Shown: positions 16,116-22,577 of the stretch, one piece after another | How the letters are laid out: each line of letters opens with the position of its first letter | How positions within the stretch are numbered: the stretch's first letter is position 1 | Made by a program: the position numbers and the translations under genes | Assembly: GCA_003524085.1 (NCBI GenBank) | Contig: DOEC01000004.1 | Location: 1 to 25,402 of the forward strand | Reading direction: 5' to 3' | From: Bacillota bacterium | GTDB lineage: Bacteria > Bacillota_I > Bacilli_A > RF39 > UBA660 | Length of the DNA: 25,402 nt | The notes under the pieces: generated by a model | What the model saw: the letters and a program-made list of their open reading frames with translations, nothing else | Databases searched by the model: none | Told to the model about the DNA's origin: nothing

Positions 16116-16907
16116 TTATTTTGTAGTTACAATAATTTCTCCTATTCCGCCATCAATATCTATAGTATTAACTCCATTTCCAATAGTAACATCACTACTC
16201 ACATCCTCATTATTTAATTTAATGCTACCAATTCCTTTATCTACAGTAAAACTATAATTATCTATACTATCAAGTAAATCAATACTAAGTTTTCCAACAC
16301 CTGCGTCAAACTCACTAATGCCAGTAAGTACACCACTAACACTTACTTCTCCTGCACCCATGTCTAACTTTAAATTATTAATTCTACTGTTATTTATCTC
16401 AAGCTTTCCTGCACCACACTCAAACTCTGCTTTATTAGATATATTTAAATTATTAAGAACTACTTTCCCTGCACCTATTTCAAAATCAACTTCTTTTGCA
16501 TTTATTGACTCAATTGTGCTAACTCCTCTACCTAAAGAAATTTTAACATTTTCAAAAACATTACTTTCAGGTATAGTAATAACCATCTTTTTATCTTTAT
16601 TATATCCTCTAGAATTATCTTTAACTTTAAGTACACCACTTTTAACACTTCTAGAAACGTCTTTAATATTAGTTTCTATTTTAAATTCACTTCCATAAAT
16701 GATACTAACGTCAGCACCCTTAATATCAATGTCCATTCTATTAATAACTTCATTTTGAAACTTATACTCTACTTTTTGTGTAGATTCCTCATGAATAGAC
16801 AAAAATACTTCATTTATTATATTAAAAGCTAAAGTTATTATAAAGACAATTATAGAAAGCGCTAGTGCAAGAGCTATATATTTTACTACTTTTTGAAACG
16901 TATTCAT
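16116..16907 (-). CDS. Membrane-anchored DUF4097-like beta-rich protein (LiaG-like)
   Basis: The product has 263 residues. A single N-terminal membrane helix (10-35) is followed by an extracellular region of regular short beta strands with repeated GAG turns (EIGAGKVVL, ECGAGKLEI, DMGAGEVSV, DAGVGKLSI), the ladder pattern of DUF4097/putative adhesin domains, a small beta-helix. Proteins of this kind often accompany LiaF or PspC homologues in envelope-stress operons. The ATG overlaps the stop of the LiaF-like gene by four bases, and the ribosome site (GGAGGT) is formed by that gene's last FGG codons. The exact role is not known. Confidence 0.75.
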   Translation of the reverse strand: MNTFQKVVKYIALALALSIIVFIITLAFNIINEVFLSIHEESTQKVEYKFQNEVINRMDIDIKGADVSIIYGSEFKIETNIKDVSRSVKSGVLKVKDNSRGYNKDKKMVITIPESNVFENVKISLGRGVSTIESINAKEVDFEIGAGKVVLNNLNISNKAEFECGAGKLEINNSRINNLKLDMGAGEVSVSGVLTGISEFDAGVGKLSIDLLDSIDNYSFTVDKGIGSIKLNNEDVSSDVTIGNGVNTIDIDGGIGEIIVTTK

Positions 16908-17584
16908 TTTATATCAGTACCTCCAAATATATTAGTTGAATTTATATAAATAGTTTTTTGTTTATCACTAATTTCATTCTTAACTTTATTATCTACTCCA
17001 CCAAATATATTAGAAGAAACTACTTTAACATTTACTTTTTCTGGTAAATAAATATCTACTCCACCAAAAATACTTGTTGTATTAACTACTACATCTTCTT
17101 TAATTTTAGCATTTCTTAAATCTAGTTTAACACCACCAAAAACAGCATTAATAATGACTCCCTCAAATACTTCCTTGTCATAGTCTACTTTTTGTTCTCC
17201 AAATGTTGCAGTAATATATTTCTTATTATCACTTACTTCTACCTTACTAATCTCTTTTTTAATCTTTTTATTTAAAGTATCTTTAAATATTACACTAAGT
17301 CCTACTATAATAAGTACTAAAGGTAAGAATAACTTCCAAAATAAATCAGTATCAATTACACTTCTAACATCTAGTAAAAGCATTATACCAAAAACTAAAC
17401 CAATAATACTTGCTGTCTTATCATTATCTTTAATAAGTCCTATAAAACAAGGTACGATTATAAAAAGTGTCCACCATCCTTTAAAGAATACATTAATATC
17501 ACATATTCCAAGTGTTTTCAAAGCAAATATAATTCCTAATACTATAAGAATTAAACCCAAAATTAAATTGTTATTTTTCTTCAT
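16904..17584 (-). CDS. LiaF-like membrane protein (envelope stress)
   Basis: The product has 226 residues. Four membrane helices (about 7-24, 33-50, 57-73, 82-100) are followed by a beta-rich C-terminal domain in which FGG motifs recur at 149-151, 173-175, 194-196 and 220-222, the hallmark of the LiaF/DUF2154-like cell-wall-active antibiotic response domain. In Bacillus, LiaF restrains the LiaRS two-component system. No LiaRS pair lies next to this gene; the closest two-component system is the ABC-linked one about 6 kb away, so a direct link is speculative. It is first in a two-gene operon with the DUF4097-like gene and has a strong ribosome site (TTGGAGGTAAGTT). Confidence 0.8.
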   Translation of the reverse strand: MKKNNNLILGLILIVLGIIFALKTLGICDINVFFKGWWTLFIIVPCFIGLIKDNDKTASIIGLVFGIMLLLDVRSVIDTDLFWKLFLPLVLIIVGLSVIFKDTLNKKIKKEISKVEVSDNKKYITATFGEQKVDYDKEVFEGVIINAVFGGVKLDLRNAKIKEDVVVNTTSIFGGVDIYLPEKVNVKVVSSNIFGGVDNKVKNEISDKQKTIYINSTNIFGGTDIK

Positions 17585-17601
17585 AACTTACCTCCAAAAA
17601 C

Positions 17602-17630
17602 ATTCTACCACATAGTATCTTATTAGTCCA
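17602..17630 (-). promoter_or_regulatory. Promoter of the LiaF-like operon
   Basis: TGGACT (17630-17625), 17 bases, TAGAAT (17607-17602) with extended -10 TGG. Four of six -35 positions match consensus. The ribosome site follows within ten bases of the -10. Confidence 0.65.
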
Positions 17631-17641
17631 CTTTTTTTTAT

Positions 17642-17671
17642 AAAAAAGCATTAAAACCATTACAGTTTTAA
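17642..17671 (-). terminator. Terminator after the desulfoferrodoxin-like gene
   Basis: Arms 17671-17665 and 17657-17651 (TTAAAAC/GTTTTAA) form a 7-bp stem with a 7-base loop, followed by TGC and six T (17647-17642). Confidence 0.75.
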
Positions 17672-17673
17672 CA

Positions 17674-18045
17674 CTATTCTACTATAGTTTTACATATTCC
17701 ATCTTTAGTACAAACAGAATATATTTCCATATCTTGCTCATACCCCATAATAAGTTCAGGCTCTTCTTCATTAGTAAATTTATGCACTAATAATTCATTA
17801 TCTGTCTTAATAATAATTGCCTCTATATAATGATCTGTACCCTGTTCATGATTAACTCTTATAATTAATTTATTATCTTGTCTATAATATGATGGTTTAT
17901 GAGTGCTTACCTTTTCTTCATTTACACTAGAAACTTCTTCCATAGCTTTACCACAACAAGTAACACATTTTTCACAACTACATTCCTTAATACTTAAAAC
18001 TATACCACCACATAAACTACACTTCATAATTTTCAAATCTTTCAT
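17674..18045 (-). CDS. Desulfoferrodoxin / superoxide reductase family protein, variant iron site
   Basis: The product has 123 residues from ATG 18045; AAGGAGG lies at ideal distance, whereas the in-frame TTG further up lies in that ribosome site. The N-terminal desulforedoxin-like part has Cys9-xx-Cys12 and Cys30-Cys31 (spacing two longer than usual) plus extra Cys at 22, 24 and 27. The C-terminal superoxide reductase domain has H49 (THKP), H66 and H72 (VNHEQGTDHYIEAI) and C112, matching four of the five usual ligands of the Fe(His)4Cys centre. The fifth, normally His in C-x-x-H, is Asp115 (CTKDG). The family reduces superoxide to peroxide in anaerobes. Activity of this variant is uncertain. 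The start lies one base after the stop of the DUF308 gene, so the two are coupled. Confidence 0.85.
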   Translation of the reverse strand: MKDLKIMKCSLCGGIVLSIKECSCEKCVTCCGKAMEEVSSVNEEKVSTHKPSYYRQDNKLIIRVNHEQGTDHYIEAIIIKTDNELLVHKFTNEEEPELIMGYEQDMEIYSVCTKDGICKTIVE

Positions 18046-18046
18046 A

Positions 18047-18625
18047 TTATTCCTCCTTAACAATTATATCTTTTACTACTTTATCAGTTTTTCTAAAAAA
18101 CTTTAGTACTGATACACTATATATTATATTAGATAACTCACTAATTAATAACACACTTCCGCTTACAATTATAACAACTCTTAAAGTTTCAAACGGATTT
18201 AATAGTATTATTATACCAAGTATTATAGATAAACTAGATATAATTACACCTGCCATATAACTAGAACTAAATTCTTTAAAGCTAAGTGACGTTTGTAGTT
18301 TAAAGATATTAATAAACACAATTATTAAACCTAATATACATGGAAATAAATCTGTTAATAAATCATACTTAAATATAAATAATATACCTATAGTTATTTC
18401 CATAATTCCTTTAAATAGTCCATAATCAAATAAAGTATCTTCTTTTTTAGTAACAAAGTAAGTAGTAAAATCAAATACACCACATATTAATAAAATCATA
18501 CCTATTACTTTAATTAAAGTATTTATTATTTCAATAGGTCTCATTATTAAAAACACACTTAGCGCGATTAATAAAATACTCACTAATATACTTTCTATTT
18601 CTTTTCTTTTAATTATATTCTTCAT
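18047..18625 (-). CDS. DUF308 (HdeD-like) membrane protein
   Basis: The product has 192 residues from ATG 18625, with GGAGGT seven bases upstream; an ATG at 18640 overlaps that site and is rejected. Six hydrophobic helices are arranged in three pairs, with small-residue turns such as LRPIEIIN and LNPFETLRV that repeat across the halves, as in the HdeD/DUF308 family. The tail is basic and charged. HdeD is linked to acid resistance in enterobacteria, but in Firmicutes its role is unknown. The last codons (AAG GAG GAA TAA) form the ribosome site of the following superoxide-reductase-like gene. It begins just after a 43-bp repeat that brings a terminator and a promoter-like sequence. Confidence 0.75.
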   Translation of the reverse strand: MKNIIKRKEIESILVSILLIALSVFLIMRPIEIINTLIKVIGMILLICGVFDFTTYFVTKKEDTLFDYGLFKGIMEITIGILFIFKYDLLTDLFPCILGLIIVFINIFKLQTSLSFKEFSSSYMAGVIISSLSIILGIIILLNPFETLRVVIIVSGSVLLISELSNIIYSVSVLKFFRKTDKVVKDIIVKEE

Positions 18626-18642
18626 ACTTCTTACCTCCATAT

Positions 18643-18685
18643 ATATTTTAACATATCTTAGAAAAAAATAATAGATGTTAGTCTA
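18643..18685. repeat. 43-bp direct repeat, copy 1 (downstream of the class III fic gene)
   Basis: Identical over 43 bases to 20194-20236, starting 1551 bases apart in the same orientation; similarity continues a few bases on each side (up to the ribosome site). Read on the minus strand it contains a terminator hairpin, a T7 run and then TATGTTAAAAT, an extended -10-like box placed just before the DUF308 ribosome site. Confidence 0.85.
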
Positions 18686-18689
18686 CTAT
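18661..18689 (-). terminator. Terminator of the HipA-Fic operon
   Basis: Arms 18689-18682 and 18675-18668 pair over 8 bp (one G-U) with loop CTAACA, followed by seven T (18668-18662). The fic stop TAG (18688-18686) is part of the first arm. Confidence 0.7.
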
Positions 18690-19294
18690 TTCTCATTATC
18701 TAAATTTTCCATTTTATATGTATAGTATCCTTCGTATTCATAACTTACATCAATACCTTTCATATAAACTGCTCTATCATTTATTCTATCTGTAAGAGCA
18801 TTTTCTATAAGTAATTTTATTTCTGTATCTTTAATTGGACTTCTTTCCATAGCTAACAAGTAATCTTCTTTATTGATTTTACTCCAGTCTACTACTTTAT
18901 TTAAATTATTTTTTAGTATCATATCTAACCAAATACGAGTACTTCTTCCATTACCTTCTCTAAAAGGATGTGCTACATTCATTTCTACATATTTTGAAAT
19001 AATATTATCAAAATTACCCTGTGGCATATTATCTATCTTTTTTAAAATATCTTCTAAATATAGTACTGAAGCAAATCTAAAGTTACCTTTAGCAATATTA
19101 ACTTTTCTAATTTCGCCAGCAAATGAATAAACATCTTCAAATAAGTATCTATGAATTTGAGAAAGTCCTTTAAATGTTCCTACTTCAAAATCATTTATTT
19201 TTTTACTATCAAATAATTCTAGTGCTTTTAATTTTGTAATTTTTTCTTCTCTAGCAAGGTCACTTTGATTTGTAATTCCTAGTTTATTGTCCAT
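18686..19294 (-). CDS. Class III Fic protein (predicted AMP-transferase)
   Basis: The product has 202 residues. The Fic motif is canonical: HPFREGNGRSTR at 109-120 (His109, Glu113, Asn115, Arg117, Arg120). The flap segment KGNFRFASVLYLEDIL precedes it. The inhibitory (S/T)xxxE(G/N) motif lies near the C terminus as S184-YEY-E188-G189, which defines class III, the small one-domain type exemplified by Neisseria Fic, whose inhibition depends on oligomerisation. It should AMPylate a protein target when released. The ribosome site is GGAGGTAACTT. It follows the HipA/CtkA-like kinase gene by 22 bases, so the two form one operon, and the pair is bracketed by 43-bp direct repeats. It is unrelated in architecture to the class II Fic protein at 14894-15970. 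Confidence 0.92.
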   Translation of the reverse strand: MDNKLGITNQSDLAREEKITKLKALELFDSKKINDFEVGTFKGLSQIHRYLFEDVYSFAGEIRKVNIAKGNFRFASVLYLEDILKKIDNMPQGNFDNIISKYVEMNVAHPFREGNGRSTRIWLDMILKNNLNKVVDWSKINKEDYLLAMERSPIKDTEIKLLIENALTDRINDRAVYMKGIDVSYEYEGYYTYKMENLDNEK

Positions 19295-19311
19295 AAGTTA
19301 CCTCCGTATAT

Positions 19312-19329
19312 ATATTTTAACATATCTTA
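19312..19329. repeat. 18-bp partial copy of the 43-bp repeat, between the kinase and fic genes
   Basis: Shares 18 identical bases with both full copies (the promoter-like half, TAAGATATGTTAAAATAT on the minus strand) but lacks the terminator half. It overlaps the last three codons and stop of the kinase gene and is followed, as in the full copies, by the next gene's GGAGGT site. Confidence 0.7.
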
Positions 19330-20174
19330 TTATAATATTTATCTAATATTTCAGTTTTTCTTATTTTTATAGTATTATAATAAAACTCTTTCATAGTATC
19401 ACTTAGTGTATCAATACTAAATATAATATTTTTAATTTTTTCTAAATCAATTAACGGATACATTTTCTTTAATGAACTAGCTAACTCACTTGGCATTAAT
19501 TCGTATACATTAATATAATTAAGTGTTTTATCATTTAGTTTATATGCAGTTTTTAAGTTAATACTTATGTTTTTTATTTCTTTATTTTTAATTACATTTA
19601 AAACATCTTCTTCGCTAAGTAATGGATGCAAAGCACTTCCACAGTCATATACTGGACTTAGTCTTGAAGTATCATTAGATGCGATTATTGCCCAGTTGCC
19701 TAGATGTCTATCAACATTACCAATTAATGTATCAACTATGAATATATCCCAAAATTTACTTTTAAAATCTTTTCTATCTTTCATACTAGTTATTATACTT
19801 ACCATTTCAAAAATATCATTTATATCATTAGTATATATTTTTTCAGTACTCAAACTATATGAAAGCGTTTTAAACTCTATTAACATTTCGTCTTCTGTTA
19901 AAAAGTCTTCACACATTACAGCTACTTTATCTTTACCATCAACATTACATTTTACTAAGTTAACTTTTTGAACATCAATACCAAAAAGTTCAAAAATCTT
20001 ACAGCCAATAAATTCACTATATTGATTATTAACATAGCTAATATTTGCTTTTAATTTTCTAACTGGGTCTGGAAACTTTACCATATATTTTTTCCCATCT
20101 ATATAATAGGTTCTTTTAGTTTCACTTCCACCATAAGTATTTAATGAACTAACATAATTTGTTATATCTAGCAT
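19317..20174 (-). CDS. HipA/CtkA-like Ser/Thr kinase
   Basis: The product has 285 residues from ATG 20174, seven bases after GGAGGT; an ATG at 20195 overlaps that site. It contains the HipA C-terminal kinase fold: KYMVKFPDP with probable ATP-binding Lys33, catalytic loop GNVDRHLGN (152-160; Asp155, Asn160) and metal-binding YDCGSAL with Asp177. It lacks the N-terminal HipA subdomain, giving the short CtkA-like form. Such kinases phosphorylate proteins; classical HipA inactivates glutamyl-tRNA synthetase and is held by the HTH antitoxin HipB. No HipB-like gene is present: the partner gene is a class III Fic protein. The kinase is transcribed first, right after a repeat that carries a terminator and promoter-like box. 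The kinase assignment is good; the toxin role is inferred. Confidence 0.82.
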   Translation of the reverse strand: MLDITNYVSSLNTYGGSETKRTYYIDGKKYMVKFPDPVRKLKANISYVNNQYSEFIGCKIFELFGIDVQKVNLVKCNVDGKDKVAVMCEDFLTEDEMLIEFKTLSYSLSTEKIYTNDINDIFEMVSIITSMKDRKDFKSKFWDIFIVDTLIGNVDRHLGNWAIIASNDTSRLSPVYDCGSALHPLLSEEDVLNVIKNKEIKNISINLKTAYKLNDKTLNYINVYELMPSELASSLKKMYPLIDLEKIKNIIFSIDTLSDTMKEFYYNTIKIRKTEILDKYYNKIC

Positions 20175-20193
20175 AAAGTACACCTCCACATAC

Positions 20194-20236
20194 ATATTTT
20201 AACATATCTTAGAAAAAAATAATAGATGTTAGTCTA
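20194..20236. repeat. 43-bp direct repeat, copy 2 (upstream of the kinase gene)
   Basis: Exact copy of 18643-18685, in the same orientation. On the minus strand it provides the truA terminator and then an extended -10-like TATGTTAAAAT (box 20201-20196) before the kinase ribosome site. Confidence 0.85.
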
Positions 20237-20240
20237 TTAT
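20213..20240 (-). terminator. Terminator of the ECF-truA operon
   Basis: A perfect 8-bp stem (ATAATAGA/TCTATTAT, arms 20240-20233 and 20226-20219) with loop CTAACA is followed by seven T (20219-20213). It lies about 20 bases after the truA stop and is part of the 43-bp repeat. Confidence 0.8.
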
Positions 20241-20261
20241 CTTAATTTATTTTCTTCATCA

Positions 20262-20993
20262 CTATAACCTTTCATAATTAACCTCATTCAAGTATAAGCC
20301 TGAACTTTCTGTTTTTTTTCCTAACTTAGTTCTATCTTTACTTTCTAGTATTTTACTAACATCACTCACACTTTTTATTCCTTCGTTGATTTCCAAAAAC
20401 AACCCAACAATATTTCTTATCATGTATTTTAAGAAACCATCGCCATTTATCCTTATTTTAAGTATATCTTTATCTTTTTCAAACTTTATATAATTAATTG
20501 TTCTAATAGTGTTTTCTCTTTCGTCTGATGTAAAAGACTTAAAGTCATGTGTACCAATTAAATACTTACTAGCTTTTTCTAACTTAGAAACATCTATATT
20601 TTTATTATATTCTAGTAAAATATTTCTTAAAGTAGGCTTATACACACCTGTATCTATTAAATAAATATATTCTTTAGAAATAACGCTGTATCTTGCGTGA
20701 AATTCATTATTTACTTTACTTATACTTTTAGTGTAAATATCTTTTGGTAGTAGTTTATTCATGCTTACTACTAACTTAACAGTATCTTTTTCTTTTTGTG
20801 TATCAAAATGAAAATAAAAATTATTTGCGTGTACCCCTCTGTCTGTTCTTGAACAACCTATTATATTAATGCTTTCATTAAATATTTTACTTAGTACTCT
20901 TTCTAATTCGCTTTGAATTGTAAGTTTATCTTTTTGTTTTTGAAAGCCATAATAGTTTGTACCATCATAACATATACATACTTTATATCTCAT
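20262..20993 (-). CDS. truA: tRNA pseudouridine(38-40) synthase TruA
   Basis: The product has 243 residues, the normal size. It isomerises uridines 38-40 in the anticodon arm of several tRNAs. The catalytic Asp51 lies in CSRTDRGVHA, and the N terminus YDGTNYYGFQKQ and the segment TKSISKVNNEFHARYSVISK (motif FHARYS) are typical. The C-terminal region GDGFLKYMIRNIVGLFLEI is the conserved MVR-like helix. The start overlaps the EcfT stop by four bases. The order EcfA1-EcfA2-EcfT-TruA is the usual Firmicutes arrangement; the ribosomal genes rplM-rpsI that often follow are absent, and the HipA-Fic cassette lies there instead. Confidence 0.95.
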   Translation of the reverse strand: MRYKVCICYDGTNYYGFQKQKDKLTIQSELERVLSKIFNESINIIGCSRTDRGVHANNFYFHFDTQKEKDTVKLVVSMNKLLPKDIYTKSISKVNNEFHARYSVISKEYIYLIDTGVYKPTLRNILLEYNKNIDVSKLEKASKYLIGTHDFKSFTSDERENTIRTINYIKFEKDKDILKIRINGDGFLKYMIRNIVGLFLEINEGIKSVSDVSKILESKDRTKLGKKTESSGLYLNEVNYERL

Positions 20994-21745
20994 AATAACC
21001 CACTTTCCAATAAGTAGTAATAAAAGAATATTAAGTAAACGCCAAGTAATAGTATATCTTTAATACCAAACTTATTTGTTCTATAGTTAGTTCTAAATGT
21101 TTTAGTTGAATATAATTTTAATGTACCATCTATTTTAATTAGTTTTAACTTTTCTAAAGTAAGTCTAAGAGTGCATTTTAATGATTTAGTTATCACTATT
21201 ATTTTAGATAATATATCTGTATGAAAATAGTCTAATCCTCTACTAGAAGAGTTTACTAAAACTTCATGTTCAGTAATAAACAAAAGTGGAAAGAATGTAA
21301 TAAGTGTTACTACCTTATTTATAACTGTGCTTATATTAAGGTTAAGTATATTAAATGGACTAATTATTTTTTCTAGGCCATACTTCATTTCACTAGTACT
21401 TGTTGTATAGAATATTAAACTCAAATATAAAATTATGTTAGTAAGTTTACTTAAATACAACAAAGCATCATTTAATTCCATTCCTTTAGCCGCTAATACT
21501 ACTACAAATATGACTAAAATGTATCTTAAGCCATAGATAATATCAAAGTAAAACCTTAATGGAACTTTACTTAAGTAAAGAAGTCCTACTATAAAGAAAA
21601 GTATAACAGCGTGTAATTCTAAACTATTACTAAGTATCATTAAAAGTATAAGCATAAACAATGTTATAAGTTTAGTTATTACTGATAAACCATGTATTTT
21701 ACTATCTACTGGATAATATGAACCAAAATATTTATTACTTTGCAT
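20990..21745 (-). CDS. ecfT: ECF transporter transmembrane component EcfT
   Basis: The product has 251 residues with several hydrophobic helices (roughly 22-57, 66-86, 97-113, 143-158, 229-247). ECF transporters take up vitamins and cofactors: EcfT links the two ATPases to exchangeable substrate-binding S proteins. The first coupling motif is kept as SSRG (167-170) in the cytoplasmic helix region. The second, usually (A/E)RG, seems replaced by IDG (205-207) in the segment that still ends FRTNYRTNKF. Overlaps with neighbouring genes (11 bases with the upstream ATPase, four with truA) and an AAGGAGG site show tight coupling. The identity is supported by position as well as sequence; the degenerate coupling motif fits the degenerate ATPases upstream. 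Confidence 0.82.
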   Translation of the reverse strand: MQSNKYFGSYYPVDSKIHGLSVITKLITLFMLILLMILSNSLELHAVILFFIVGLLYLSKVPLRFYFDIIYGLRYILVIFVVVLAAKGMELNDALLYLSKLTNIILYLSLIFYTTSTSEMKYGLEKIISPFNILNLNISTVINKVVTLITFFPLLFITEHEVLVNSSSRGLDYFHTDILSKIIVITKSLKCTLRLTLEKLKLIKIDGTLKLYSTKTFRTNYRTNKFGIKDILLLGVYLIFFYYYLLESGLL

Positions 21746-22577
21746 TTCTATACACCTCCTTGATTAAATCAAGTATGTTACTTGTATAAGTTAAATTCGC
21801 ATTCATTTTATTGCTTACATTAATAAACTTAACTATTTCTGGAATGTCACATTTAATTTTACTAATTAGTTTATCTTGAGTTAATAACTCTTTACCGCCA
21901 CTACCCACTAACTCACCAGCACTAAAAAGTAACACTTCATCTGATACTTCATAAGGTAAATTAGTGTCTTTTGTTATTATTATGATAGTCTTTTTATATT
22001 TAGTTTTTAATGTATGAATTAATTTAATTAGTTTTTCTTTATCTTTATAAGTCAAAAACATAATAGGTTCTTCTAATACAATAATACTTGGATTAAATAT
22101 TAAACTGCTAGCAATAGAAAGCCTTTTCTTTTCATTAAGTGATAGACTATTAACTTCTTTATATAGATAATCTTCTGTTAGTCCTACTAAAGTAAGAGCC
22201 TCTTGAATTCTAATACTTTGTTTATTTAGTTTATATTTGAAATACTTTATACCAAAGTTTAACTCATCTATTACTCTTTTATTAAACAAAAATTCATTAG
22301 GATTTTCTTTAATATAACCAACATTCATTCTTAGTTTATTTATATTTTTAATATATTTACCATCATTTATAAACTCTCCAATTTTTATAATCCCAGTATA
22401 TGGCTTATTAACTGCATTTATTAAAAGAGGTAACTTTTCTTTTCCAGAAGTCGTAGACCCAATTATTGAATACACTTTGCCTTCACTAAATTTATAGCTG
22501 AAATTATTTATATAAGTTTTCTCTAAAGGAGTTCTTACGTTTTCTTTATATGTTACATTAACAAATTCTAATTCCAT
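21735..22577 (-). CDS. ecfA2: ECF transporter ATPase-like protein, EcfA2 position, degenerate active site
   Basis: The 280-residue product aligns along its length with EcfA/CbiO-type ATPases but key residues differ. Walker A is GSTTSGKE (40-47), with the Lys kept but the Mg-binding Ser/Thr changed to Glu47. The Q-loop Gln appears as Glu91 (GYIKENPNEFLF). The signature LSGGQ is LSLNE (145-149). Walker B is IIVLEEP with Asp changed to Glu169, and Glu170 kept. The switch His is Lys203 (ITKD). The frame is intact, the start has AGGAGGT formed by the end of the upstream gene, and it overlaps both neighbours, so this is not simple decay. It may bind nucleotide weakly or act structurally. The gene symbol is given by position and length. 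Confidence 0.78.
   Translation of the reverse strand: MELEFVNVTYKENVRTPLEKTYINNFSYKFSEGKVYSIIGSTTSGKEKLPLLINAVNKPYTGIIKIGEFINDGKYIKNINKLRMNVGYIKENPNEFLFNKRVIDELNFGIKYFKYKLNKQSIRIQEALTLVGLTEDYLYKEVNSLSLNEKKRLSIASSLIFNPSIIVLEEPIMFLTYKDKEKLIKLIHTLKTKYKKTIIIITKDTNLPYEVSDEVLLFSAGELVGSGGKELLTQDKLISKIKCDIPEIVKFINVSNKMNANLTYTSNILDLIKEVYRNAK

Noticed and set aside
16318..16698. Long open frame on the plus strand opposite the DUF4097-like gene
   Set aside because: It has no ribosome site, a low-complexity Ser/Leu/Pro composition mirroring the beta-repeat gene, and the minus-strand frame has a clear domain. The same holds for other plus-strand frames, for example 19567-19971, 4192-4395 and 18873-19130.
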